Below are positions 1 through 6,139 of a stretch of DNA of 6,264 nt, one piece after another. The notes beneath the pieces were generated by a model. The model was not told where the DNA came from. It saw nothing but the letters and a program-made list of their open reading frames with translations, and made no database searches. Where the stretch lies: the NCBI GenBank assembly GCA_021648045.1, contig JAKITM010000121.1, positions 1 to 6,264 on the forward strand. Direction: 5' to 3'. The translations under genes were made by a program, and so were the position numbers. How positions within the stretch are numbered: the stretch's first letter is position 1; the number at the start of each line of letters is the position of its first letter. The DNA is from Lysobacterales bacterium. GTDB lineage: Bacteria; Pseudomonadota; Gammaproteobacteria; Xanthomonadales; SZUA-36.

Positions 1-122
1 TGATTTGTAGAGTGAATGATAACTTTGAGTGGGATCCTCATTGTGATTGCCGAAAAGTTTCATTTGCTATACGGATCAAGAGCTTGTGCTGAGTGAGTGC
101 GAGAACTTGCAGGATTTAGGTA

Positions 123-356
123 CTAAGCGTCCAAATCCGGAATCATCTCTGATTCAAGTTGGGTAATCCAGTCTTTGAGTTTCAATTTACGCTTTTTCAT
201 GCGGCGCACCTGCAGTTCATCCGCAAAAGGATCCTGACTCAACAAATTGATGGCCTGATCGAGATCGCGGTGCTCCTGGCGAAGCTCTGCCAGCTGGTGG
301 GAAACAGTCAGCGGGTCACGGTGAGTCATATAAATAACAAAAATGGTGCCATCCAT
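123..356 (-). CDS. DUF465 / YdcH-family small protein
   Basis: A 77-residue, highly charged, mostly helical protein. The stretch LRQEHRDLDQAI followed by a lysine/arginine-rich segment (RRMKKRKLKLKDWI) and a C-terminal IPDLDA is the usual layout of the DUF465 (YdcH) family. These are short coiled-coil-like cytoplasmic proteins with no established biochemical role. The second methionine (start near 329, MTHRDPL) gives a length closer to the common 65-70-residue family form, so the true start may be there; neither start has a convincing Shine-Dalgarno site. The gene is divergent from ttcA, with 54 bases between the two longest start choices, so the gap may hold promoters for both. Family assignment is firm from pattern recognition; function is unknown. 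Confidence 0.85.
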   Translation of the reverse strand: MDGTIFVIYMTHRDPLTVSHQLAELRQEHRDLDQAINLLSQDPFADELQVRRMKKRKLKLKDWITQLESEMIPDLDA

Positions 357-410
357 GAACTATAACACTAAAATGGTCAGTAACTAGCCCTCGGCACAGG
401 TTCTACATCA

Positions 411-1241
411 GTGGAAAACACAACAATTAAACTGGCAAATAAATCTGCCGCCTGGAAAAAAACCAATAAACGCCTGCTGCATAATACCGGACAGGCAATT
501 GAAGATTACCAGATGATTTCTGCTGGCGACCGAGTTATGGTCTGCCTGTCTGGCGGTAAAGATTCATATACCTTACTGGATATTCTTATTGCCCTGCAAA
601 AAAAGGCACCTATTTCATTCGAAATAATGGCAGTTAATTTAGATCAAAAGCAACCCGGTTTCCCCGAACATGTTCTACCCGAATACTGTGCCAGCCTCGA
701 TATTCCCTTCCATATTATCGAGCAAGATACCTACAGTGTAGTTAAGCGAGTTATTCCTGAAGGCAAAACCACCTGCGGTCTTTGTTCCCGCATGCGCCGC
801 GGGGCACTGTACCGATTTGCAGAAGAAAATGGCTTCAACCGCATCGCCCTCGGACATCACCGCGATGACATCATTGAAACTCTGTTTTTAAATATGTTCA
901 ATGGCGGTCGTCTGAAAGCCATGCCACCAAAACTGCTCAGTGATGACGGTAAAAACATCGTTATTCGCCCGCTGGCCTACTGCCAAGAGAAAGACATCAT
1001 CGACTACGCCCAGCTGCGGGATTTCCCCATCATCCCCTGTAACCTGTGTGGCTCACAACCAAATATGCAACGCCAGGCGATTAAAACCATGCTCAAGGAA
1101 TGGTCGCAAAAACACCCCGGTCGAATCGAGAATATTTTTCGCGCCATTCGGCATGTTTCACCCTCTCAGCTTGCAGACACCGATTTATTCAACTTTACAA
1201 AGCTGGACAGCGAACCTACTCTAGCAGCCCAAGACCTATAA
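411..1241 (+). CDS. ttcA: tRNA 2-thiocytidine(32) synthetase TtcA
   Basis: TtcA is a cytoplasmic ATP-dependent enzyme that thiolates cytidine 32 in the anticodon loop of certain tRNAs, using an iron-sulfur cluster. The PP-loop SGGKDS lies at residues 47-52. The cluster-binding CGLC motif (C122, C125) has the same numbering as in E. coli TtcA. A later CNLC motif (C210, C213) supplies the third cluster cysteine, most likely C213. The conserved LDQKQPGFPEHVLPEY, GHHRDD and CGSQPN stretches are all present. At 276 residues it is shorter than the E. coli enzyme (311) because it lacks the variable C-terminal tail. The start is GTG: an in-frame stop at 381 lies upstream with no ATG between, and the N-terminus matches the family's usual length. 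The Shine-Dalgarno site is weak (AGG at 398-400). The downstream gene begins 29 bases after the stop. Confidence 0.96.
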   Translation: MENTTIKLANKSAAWKKTNKRLLHNTGQAIEDYQMISAGDRVMVCLSGGKDSYTLLDILIALQKKAPISFEIMAVNLDQKQPGFPEHVLPEYCASLDIPFHIIEQDTYSVVKRVIPEGKTTCGLCSRMRRGALYRFAEENGFNRIALGHHRDDIIETLFLNMFNGGRLKAMPPKLLSDDGKNIVIRPLAYCQEKDIIDYAQLRDFPIIPCNLCGSQPNMQRQAIKTMLKEWSQKHPGRIENIFRAIRHVSPSQLADTDLFNFTKLDSEPTLAAQDL

Positions 1242-1259
1242 TTTTCCTCAACCGGAATC

Positions 1260-1263
1260 AGGA
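1260..1263 (+). promoter_or_regulatory. Shine-Dalgarno site for the TRAP binding protein
   Basis: AGGA lies seven bases before the ATG at 1271. It decides the start against a 57-codon upstream extension that would overlap ttcA and would bury the Tat signal inside the protein. Confidence 0.7.
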
Positions 1264-1270
1264 CCAAGCC

Positions 1271-2407
1271 ATGAAAAGACGTAACTTTCTTCGCAAAGCA
1301 AGCCAAGCCGGCATCGGCATCACCGCAGGCATTGGCACCGCCGGTTTACTAACTGCCTGTCAGGGTGAAAGCGCTGAGGAGGCAATTACCACAAGCACTG
1401 ACTGCCAAGCCGCCACTGAAACCATTCACTGGAAGATGGTAACCACCTGGCCACGGGATTTTCCCGCTCTCGGCACCGGTGCCAATACACTGGCAGAATC
1501 TATCACCCGAATCAGCGGCGGCCGCATTCAAGTAAAGGTGTATGGCGGCGGCGAACTGGTGCCGCCTTTTGAAATTTTTGACGCTGTCTCCAGCGGAACA
1601 GCACAAATGGGGCACGGCGCACCTTACTATTGGAAAGGCAAAATACCGGCGGCACAGTATTTTGCCGGTGTACCTTTTGGTTTTACTGCGCGAGAACAAA
1701 ATGCCTGGCTTTATTATGGCGGTGGGCTGGATCTCTGGCGTGAACTATATGCACCCCATAATTTACGCCCCTATCCTACTGGCAATACCGGGGTACAGAT
1801 GGGCGGCTGGTTTAATAAAGAAATCAATTCTCTTGCCGACCTTAAAGGCTTGAAGATGCGAATTCCAGGCCTAGGGGGAGAGGTTCTCAAACGCGCCGGT
1901 GGCACTCCGGTAAATATTCCGGGGGCCGAGTTATTTACCGCACTGCAAACCGGCACCATCGATGCAACCGAGTGGGTGGGCCCATATAACGACCTCGCTT
2001 TCGGTCTGTTTCGTGCAGCCAAATATTATTACACTCCTGGTTGGCACGAACCCGGCACTACTCTTGAAGCCTTTGTAAACCAAAAAGCTTATGCAGCATT
2101 ACCTGAAGATTTACAACATTGTGTTGATATTGCTTGCCAGGCAGCCAACCTCGATATGCTGTCGGAATTCACTGCCCGTAACGGCAAGGCTTTAACAACG
2201 CTGATACAGAAACATCAGGTCGAACTGCGCCAATTCCCAGAAGAAGTCATCGCCAAACTTAAACAGATGACCACAGAAGTATTAGCCGATCTCGCCAATG
2301 CCGACGCCGACAGCGCCCGTGTTTATGCCAGCTGGCAGGCATTTTCCAAACAGGTGAAAGGCTGGACTGATGTTTCCGAGCTGGCGTATTTAAAAGCACG
2401 CGGGTAA
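1271..2407 (+). CDS. TRAP-type solute-binding lipoprotein, TakP/DctP family
   Basis: A 378-residue periplasmic binding protein of a tripartite ATP-independent (TRAP) transporter. It begins MKRRNFLRKA, a twin-arginine (Tat) motif, followed by a hydrophobic stretch and a lipobox LTAC with the lipidated cysteine at residue 30. It is therefore predicted to be folded before export and lipid-anchored. Glutamine at +2 would favour the outer membrane. The body follows the Rhodobacter 2-oxoacid binder TakP closely: GNTGVQMGGW (Q176), LKMRIPG (R197, the usual carboxylate-binding arginine) and TIDATEWVGPY (E234, W235, ligand/cation-site region). A 2-oxo or similar monocarboxylic acid is a reasonable guess for the ligand. 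The ATG at 1271 is chosen because AGGA at 1260-1263 is well spaced and the Tat signal starts there; the frame remains open upstream but only inside ttcA. No DctQ/DctM membrane genes follow. It may be cotranscribed with ttcA. Confidence 0.92.
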   Translation: MKRRNFLRKASQAGIGITAGIGTAGLLTACQGESAEEAITTSTDCQAATETIHWKMVTTWPRDFPALGTGANTLAESITRISGGRIQVKVYGGGELVPPFEIFDAVSSGTAQMGHGAPYYWKGKIPAAQYFAGVPFGFTAREQNAWLYYGGGLDLWRELYAPHNLRPYPTGNTGVQMGGWFNKEINSLADLKGLKMRIPGLGGEVLKRAGGTPVNIPGAELFTALQTGTIDATEWVGPYNDLAFGLFRAAKYYYTPGWHEPGTTLEAFVNQKAYAALPEDLQHCVDIACQAANLDMLSEFTARNGKALTTLIQKHQVELRQFPEEVIAKLKQMTTEVLADLANADADSARVYASWQAFSKQVKGWTDVSELAYLKARG

Positions 2408-2461
2408 TCCATACGACTGGTTGTTACAGCAATCCACGGCGTATTCTAAAAATATTGTCTA

Positions 2462-2479
2462 CCCGGCCTATGCGCCGGG
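2462..2479. other. Short GC-rich hairpin
   Basis: CCCGGC and GCCGGG form a perfect six-base-pair stem around a six-base loop (CTATGC), about 55 bases after the binding-protein stop codon. It has no T-run immediately after it on the plus strand. On the minus strand TTTTT appears about nine bases beyond the stem. It could weakly terminate the ttcA-binding protein transcript or protect its 3' end, but it is not a textbook intrinsic terminator. Confidence 0.35.
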
Positions 2480-2496
2480 ATCTCATTGGGCACCGT

Positions 2497-2539
2497 CCAA
2501 CTGCAAACTTATGCGGCGGCCAATTGAAAGGTTACACTC
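2497..2539. repeat. Two imperfect direct repeats with 23-base period, possible transposon end
   Basis: CCAACTGCAAACTTATGC at 2497 and CCAATTGAAAGGTTACAC at 2520 share 12 of 18 positions in the pattern CCAA-TG-AA--TTA--C. Tandem, spaced copies of this type are characteristic of the transposase-binding ends of IS21-like and related elements. No istA or istB reading frame is present nearby, so if it is such an end, it is a stranded remnant. The similarity to any named element is from memory of the general pattern and is not verified. Confidence 0.3.
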
Positions 2540-2571
2540 AATTTCAATTTCTTACAGATTCGATCAGGTTA

Positions 2572-2799
2572 CTAGTCCGAATGTATTGCCAGTGCACCGC
2601 CCAAACCGCTCTGAATGCTGCGTTCAGGCAAATAACCATGCGTACCACCGGCTTGCATTAAATAATTGAACTGCTCCAGCAGCGAAACTAGCACCGTATC
2701 TATCGCAGCACTCAACAGATCTCTTGCTCCTTGTTTTAATAAAGCCTCTAATGGGTTTTCTAGTGGCGTTTTCAGTGAAACACTATTATTATCTTTCAT
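2572..2799 (-). pseudogene. IS256-family transposase, N-terminal remnant
   Basis: Reading on the minus strand from the ATG at 2799, 75 codons run to a stop at 2572-2574. The segment NPLEALLKQGARDLLSAAID followed by HGYLPERSIQSGLG is the hallmark N-terminus of IS256-family transposases, which normally run to about 400 residues. Similarity ends near ALAI, just where the family continues into KVPKVRDR. Everything after that is missing, including the catalytic DDE residues, and the region between LLEQF and GYLPERS also looks shortened. An earlier in-frame ATG at 2829 adds ten residues that do not look like family sequence. The fragment cannot be an active transposase. It marks an old insertion between the binding-protein gene and the mod-fic block. 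Confidence 0.75.
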
Positions 2800-2880
2800 G
2801 TGGTGTATTACCTGTTGGTTGTTGATCATCCAAGATCAATCAACAGAATACACACGGCTTTTTAATTTAACTCATACACC
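2800..2880 (-). mobile_element. Probable terminal region of the IS256-type remnant
   Basis: This is the leader just upstream (minus-strand sense) of the transposase remnant, where the IS terminus should lie within about 100 bases of the start codon. It contains a perfect inverted repeat, TTGATC (2822-2827) and GATCAA (2834-2839), around a six-base loop, then an AT-rich stretch with ACACACGG and TTTTTAATTTAAC. The exact outer boundary cannot be set because the matching right end is absent and no target duplication can be paired. Confidence 0.3.
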
Positions 2881-3027
2881 AGAGATCATCAGAGTTCTAA
2901 TTTAAGAGCAACCAACCTGAAACCGAGTTTGCTGATTGATTTTAACAAATATCCAAAAGTGTCAATAAGCTGAATCGTTCTCTAAGCTTTTCGTGTTTGT
3001 TGTGCCTTTTGTGGTAAAGAGAGAGAA
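2881..3027. other. AT-rich intergenic leader of the mod-fic operon
   Basis: No gene, RNA or repeat is recognised here. The promoter for mod is expected in this stretch, but no -35/-10 pair with good spacing stands out. The last ten bases are purine-rich (AAGAGAGAG at 3017-3025) and serve as the ribosome binding region for the ATG at 3028. An in-frame stop at 2983 with no start codon in between supports that ATG. Confidence 0.5.
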
Positions 3028-4896
3028 ATGGAAAAACTGGATTTAACAACACCGGATTTTACGAACAAAAATATAGCCAAGCTGGCTGAATTATTCTCCA
3101 ATTGTGTGACTGAAAAGAAAAATTCAAAAGGTGAAATCGAGCGTGCCATTGATTTTGATGCCCTAAGACAAGAATTATCTGACACGATTGTTGAGGGTCA
3201 ACAAGAGCGTTATAGCCTGAACTGGCCGGGTAAGCGTGAAGCGCTAGTTACAGCAAATACTCCCATTTCAAAAACATTACGACCATGTCGTGATGAAAGT
3301 GTGGATTTTGATAGCACTCAAAATATTTTTATTGAAGGCGACAATCTTGATGCGCTAAAGCTATTGCAGGAAACCTACCTTAATAAGATCAAAATGATCT
3401 ATATTGATCCGCCTTACAACACGGGTAATGATTTTATTTACAATGATAACTTCACCGCGAATAAAGACGAATATGATGAAGCCTCTGGCCAGCGCGATGA
3501 TGAAGGTGGCCGCCTTGTTGCCAACCCCGATAGCAATGGTCGTTTTCATTCAGATTGGCTTTCTATGATGTACCCAAGGATAAAATTGGCACGCAATCTA
3601 TTGAGGGATGATGGTGTTATGTTTATTTCTATTGGTGATGATGAGCAGGCGAACTTAAAGCGTTTATGTGATGAAATATTTGGAGAAGATAATTTCTTGG
3701 GTACAATAGTTTGGAAGAAGAAAACTAATGGAAATAATGTAGGGTATATACCACCTGTTCATGATTATATATTAACTTATGGAAGAAGTGCTCAAGATGA
3801 TATTTTGCCGGGCTTTCCTATTACTCAAGACTTTATTGATAAAACATATTCTAACCCAGATAAAGATCCACGCGGGCTGTGGACGACATCCGATTTATCT
3901 GCTAATCATATAGGGCCGCATTTCCCTATAACTAACCCCCATAATAATAAAGTTTATTCCCCGCCTCGTGGACGGTATTGGGTTTTTAATGAGAAGGAAG
4001 TGCTAGAAAGAATCAAGAATGGGCGTATTATTTTTGGAAAATCAGGCGCTGCAGCACCAATTCAGAAAAAATACTTGTCCGAGCGAAACTCTATGAGATT
4101 CAAACCTGAGTCTTGGTGGGACAAACAGGGTATGAATTCTGATGGTACTACAGAATTATCTGATATTTTTTCTCCAAAAATATTTAATCACCCCAAGCCA
4201 ACATTACTTCTTAAAAACCTTATAAATATTGCAAGTAAGTCAGGGGGTATTATTTTAGACTTTTTTTCAGGCTCTGGAACAACCCCCCATGCGGTGATGA
4301 AGCTTAATGCTGAAGATGGAGGTAATCGAAAATGTATTTCTGTACAGCTTCCCGAAGAAACAGATAAAAAATCAGAAGCCTTTAAGGCAGGCTATAAAAA
4401 TATAGCAGAATTATCCAAAGAACGCATCCGCCGTGCCGGTAAAAAAATCAAGCAAGACAATGCTCACAAAGAAGGCATCGGAAATCTTGATACAGGATTC
4501 CGAGTATTCAAAATTGATAGTTCTAATATGGTCGATGTAACACTACCACCTGATGAAGCGCATCCCGATATGTTTGATGTGCAAGTTTTTAATATTAAAA
4601 AAGACAGATCATCCGAAGACTTGCTGTTTCAAGTATTGTTAGATTGGGGTGTGGACTTGACTTTGCCTATCGAGCGAAAAGAGATTGAGGGCAAGGAAGT
4701 TTTCTTTGTTGATGATAATACGCTTGCGGCATGCTTTGATAAAGGTATTAATGAAGACTTTGTTAAAGAACTTGCCAAGAAAAAACCCTTGCGCGTTGTA
4801 TTCCGTGACGATGGCTTTACTAGCGATGCTGTAAAAATCAATGTCGAGCAGATATTCAAACTTAAATCACCAGCAACCGATATAAAGGTTATTTAA
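3028..4896 (+). CDS. mod: Type III restriction-modification DNA methyltransferase (Mod)
   Basis: A 622-residue N6-adenine DNA methyltransferase of the type III (EcoP15I-like) Mod family. Mod confers sequence recognition and methylates adenine in a short asymmetric site using S-adenosylmethionine. The N-terminus (PDFTNKNIAKLAELFSNCVT, LNWPGKREAL, IEGDNLDALKLLQETY) is typical of Mod. Catalytic motif IV, DPPY, is at residues 127-130. The SAM-binding motif I, DFFSGSGTT, is at 411-419. This DPPY-before-FxGxG order defines beta-class enzymes, with the target recognition domain between them (about 220-400). The C-terminal part, about 200 residues, is of the kind used for dimer and Res contacts. Length is normal and the frame is intact, so the methylase should be active. 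It is followed after 14 bases by fic. No res gene is seen in the window. GC is lower than in the left-hand genes, suggesting acquisition. Confidence 0.95.
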   Translation: MEKLDLTTPDFTNKNIAKLAELFSNCVTEKKNSKGEIERAIDFDALRQELSDTIVEGQQERYSLNWPGKREALVTANTPISKTLRPCRDESVDFDSTQNIFIEGDNLDALKLLQETYLNKIKMIYIDPPYNTGNDFIYNDNFTANKDEYDEASGQRDDEGGRLVANPDSNGRFHSDWLSMMYPRIKLARNLLRDDGVMFISIGDDEQANLKRLCDEIFGEDNFLGTIVWKKKTNGNNVGYIPPVHDYILTYGRSAQDDILPGFPITQDFIDKTYSNPDKDPRGLWTTSDLSANHIGPHFPITNPHNNKVYSPPRGRYWVFNEKEVLERIKNGRIIFGKSGAAAPIQKKYLSERNSMRFKPESWWDKQGMNSDGTTELSDIFSPKIFNHPKPTLLLKNLINIASKSGGIILDFFSGSGTTPHAVMKLNAEDGGNRKCISVQLPEETDKKSEAFKAGYKNIAELSKERIRRAGKKIKQDNAHKEGIGNLDTGFRVFKIDSSNMVDVTLPPDEAHPDMFDVQVFNIKKDRSSEDLLFQVLLDWGVDLTLPIERKEIEGKEVFFVDDNTLAACFDKGINEDFVKELAKKKPLRVVFRDDGFTSDAVKINVEQIFKLKSPATDIKVI

Positions 4897-4898
4897 GA

Positions 4899-4903
4899 AA
4901 GGA
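4899..4903 (+). promoter_or_regulatory. Shine-Dalgarno site for fic
   Basis: AAGGA lies three bases after the mod stop codon and seven bases before the fic ATG. The tight spacing and strong site indicate that fic is translated from the mod transcript. Confidence 0.75.
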
Positions 4904-4910
4904 AAAAACT

Positions 4911-6005
4911 ATGAAGCCCTATATTCCTAATGAATTACCTTTGCAGGATCTTGATTATCAGGAGTTATTTGGTCTGGTTGGTAATGCCAACGCTGAACTT
5001 GCTCGGTATGATGGTTTACTTCAAGGAATCCCGAATCCTGAGGTTATGTTATCACCCTTAACAACACAAGAAGCGGTTTTATCTTCTAAAATTGAGGGCA
5101 CCCAAGCAACCGTTGATGAAGTTCTAGCACATGAAGCGGGAATGATTAAAGAGGGTGAAAAAGCAAAAGATATTCAAGAGATTTTGAATTATCGCCATGC
5201 ATTATTTATATCTCGTGAGCACTTAGAGGATTACCCTATAAAGCTGGGGTTTATTTGTGAACTACATAAAATATTGCTTGATAGTGTGCGTGGGCAAGAT
5301 AAGACTCCCGGCGCCTTCCGCAAAGACCAAAACTGGATTGGAAAAGCAGGCTGTTCAATAGAAAAAGCAAGCTTTGTTCCTCCATCCCCCCTGATTCTGG
5401 ATGAATTTCTAGAAAAATGGGAAACCTATATTGGTTTTGATGATTCTGATTTTTTATTACAAACCGCCATTATTCATGCGCAATTTGAATTACTTCACCC
5501 TTTTAAAGATGGTAATGGTCGTATCGGACGGCTTTTAATTCCACTCTTCTTATATCAGAAAAAGTCTTTATCTCAACCCATGTTTTATTTGAGTGAGTAT
5601 TTGGAAGCTCATCGCGAGGAATATTATCAAAGGCTAAAAGCTATATCGGCAGAAGGAGATTGGAATGGCTGGATATTATTTTTCTTGAAAGCGGTTACTG
5701 TGCAGGCAAAGCAAAACAGTATCAAGGTTCGTTCGATTATGGCGTTATATGAAGGTATAAAAACACAAATACAAGAAATAACGCATTCGCAATATACACT
5801 CAATACCGTTGATTGGTTGTTTTCCAACCCGATTTTTAGCGGAATTGATTTTATCAAGAAAACCCAAATACCAAGACCAACGGCACAACGAATTATCAAA
5901 CTACTGAAAAATGAGAATATATTACAAGAATTGCGTCCTGCCAGAGGACAACAATCTGCCATTTTAATATTTTCTCAGCTTATTAAAATAACGGATGATT
6001 ATTGA
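4911..6005 (+). CDS. Fic-family protein, predicted AMP transferase with N-terminal inhibitory helix
   Basis: A 364-residue cytoplasmic Fic protein. The active-site motif HPFKDGNGRIGR occupies residues 196-207 with catalytic H196, Mg-coordinating D200 and phosphate-binding G201-R207 all intact. Fic enzymes usually transfer AMP from ATP to a hydroxyl side chain on a target protein. The N-terminal Fic_N-like region carries SSKIEG at 58-63, which fits the (S/T)xxxE(G/N) inhibitory helix. E62 would block productive ATP binding, making this a class II, self-inhibited Fic. The flap region TPGAFRKDQNW is at 132-142. Residues about 305-355 (SGIDFIKKTQIPRPTAQRIIKLL) look like a winged helix-turn-helix, common in this architecture. 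It lies 14 bases after mod and is probably cotranscribed. Fic genes are known passengers of R-M loci; the target here is unknown. It is AT-rich like mod. Confidence 0.93.
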   Translation: MKPYIPNELPLQDLDYQELFGLVGNANAELARYDGLLQGIPNPEVMLSPLTTQEAVLSSKIEGTQATVDEVLAHEAGMIKEGEKAKDIQEILNYRHALFISREHLEDYPIKLGFICELHKILLDSVRGQDKTPGAFRKDQNWIGKAGCSIEKASFVPPSPLILDEFLEKWETYIGFDDSDFLLQTAIIHAQFELLHPFKDGNGRIGRLLIPLFLYQKKSLSQPMFYLSEYLEAHREEYYQRLKAISAEGDWNGWILFFLKAVTVQAKQNSIKVRSIMALYEGIKTQIQEITHSQYTLNTVDWLFSNPIFSGIDFIKKTQIPRPTAQRIIKLLKNENILQELRPARGQQSAILIFSQLIKITDDY

Positions 6006-6011
6006 ATTTAG

Positions 6012-6067
6012 CGCTCATATGTTCGATACAACCTCATTAGGCGATCAAATATATGCATTTATGAGCG
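6012..6067. repeat. Inverted repeat downstream of fic
   Basis: CGCTCATA (6012-6019) and TATGAGCG (6060-6067) are perfect inverted copies separated by 40 bases, starting seven bases after the fic stop codon. The spacing is too long for a simple terminator. The right arm is part of the first of the direct repeats listed separately, so the three copies probably belong to one set of binding sites or one element end. Confidence 0.4.
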
Positions 6068-6101
6068 ACAACTAGTTTTATTGTTACTGCATGAGCGACA
6101 A
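6061..6101. repeat. Paired 11-base direct repeats between fic and the IS66 element
   Basis: ATGAGCGACAA occurs exactly at 6061-6071 and 6091-6101, with a 30-base period. Read on the opposite strand each copy is TTGTCGCTCAT. Spaced copies beginning TGTCG are reminiscent of the end sites bound by Tn7/Tn5053/IS21-type transposases. Only two clear copies exist and no transposase of that type is in the window. Confidence 0.4.
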
Positions 6102-6139
6102 ATAACACTATAAAAAAACACAGAATTAGTCACGAAATA

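Noticed and set aside
1..63. Open minus-strand frame of 21 codons (starting MKLFGNHNED) running off the left edge
   Set aside because: Too short, no Shine-Dalgarno site, not recognised as any family, and a plus-strand frame is equally open across positions 3-92. Could be the start of a real gene but not supportable.
159..365. 68-codon plus-strand frame opposite the DUF465 gene
   Set aside because: Antisense shadow of a recognisable family protein; its own product has no familiar features.
1100..1270. 57-codon upstream extension of the binding-protein frame
   Set aside because: It overlaps ttcA in another frame, and the Tat signal with its own Shine-Dalgarno site begins at 1271.
2421..2669. 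Plus-strand frames of 82 and 68 codons in the junction region
   Set aside because: They run across the hairpin, the repeats and the antisense of the IS256 remnant, with no family resemblance and no convincing ribosome site.
3018..3025. AG dinucleotide run just before the mod start, considered as a phase-variation tract
   Set aside because: Only four units, too short to expect frequent slippage; it serves adequately as a purine-rich ribosome binding region.
4261..4267. Seven-T run inside mod, considered as a slippage site
   Set aside because: Homopolymers of this length are common in AT-rich coding DNA, the frame is intact and the encoded DFFSGSG motif explains the bases.
6006..6139. Possible res gene start or terminator between fic and the IS66 end
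   Set aside because: No reading frame resembling Res and no stem followed by a T-run; only the short repeats are visible.
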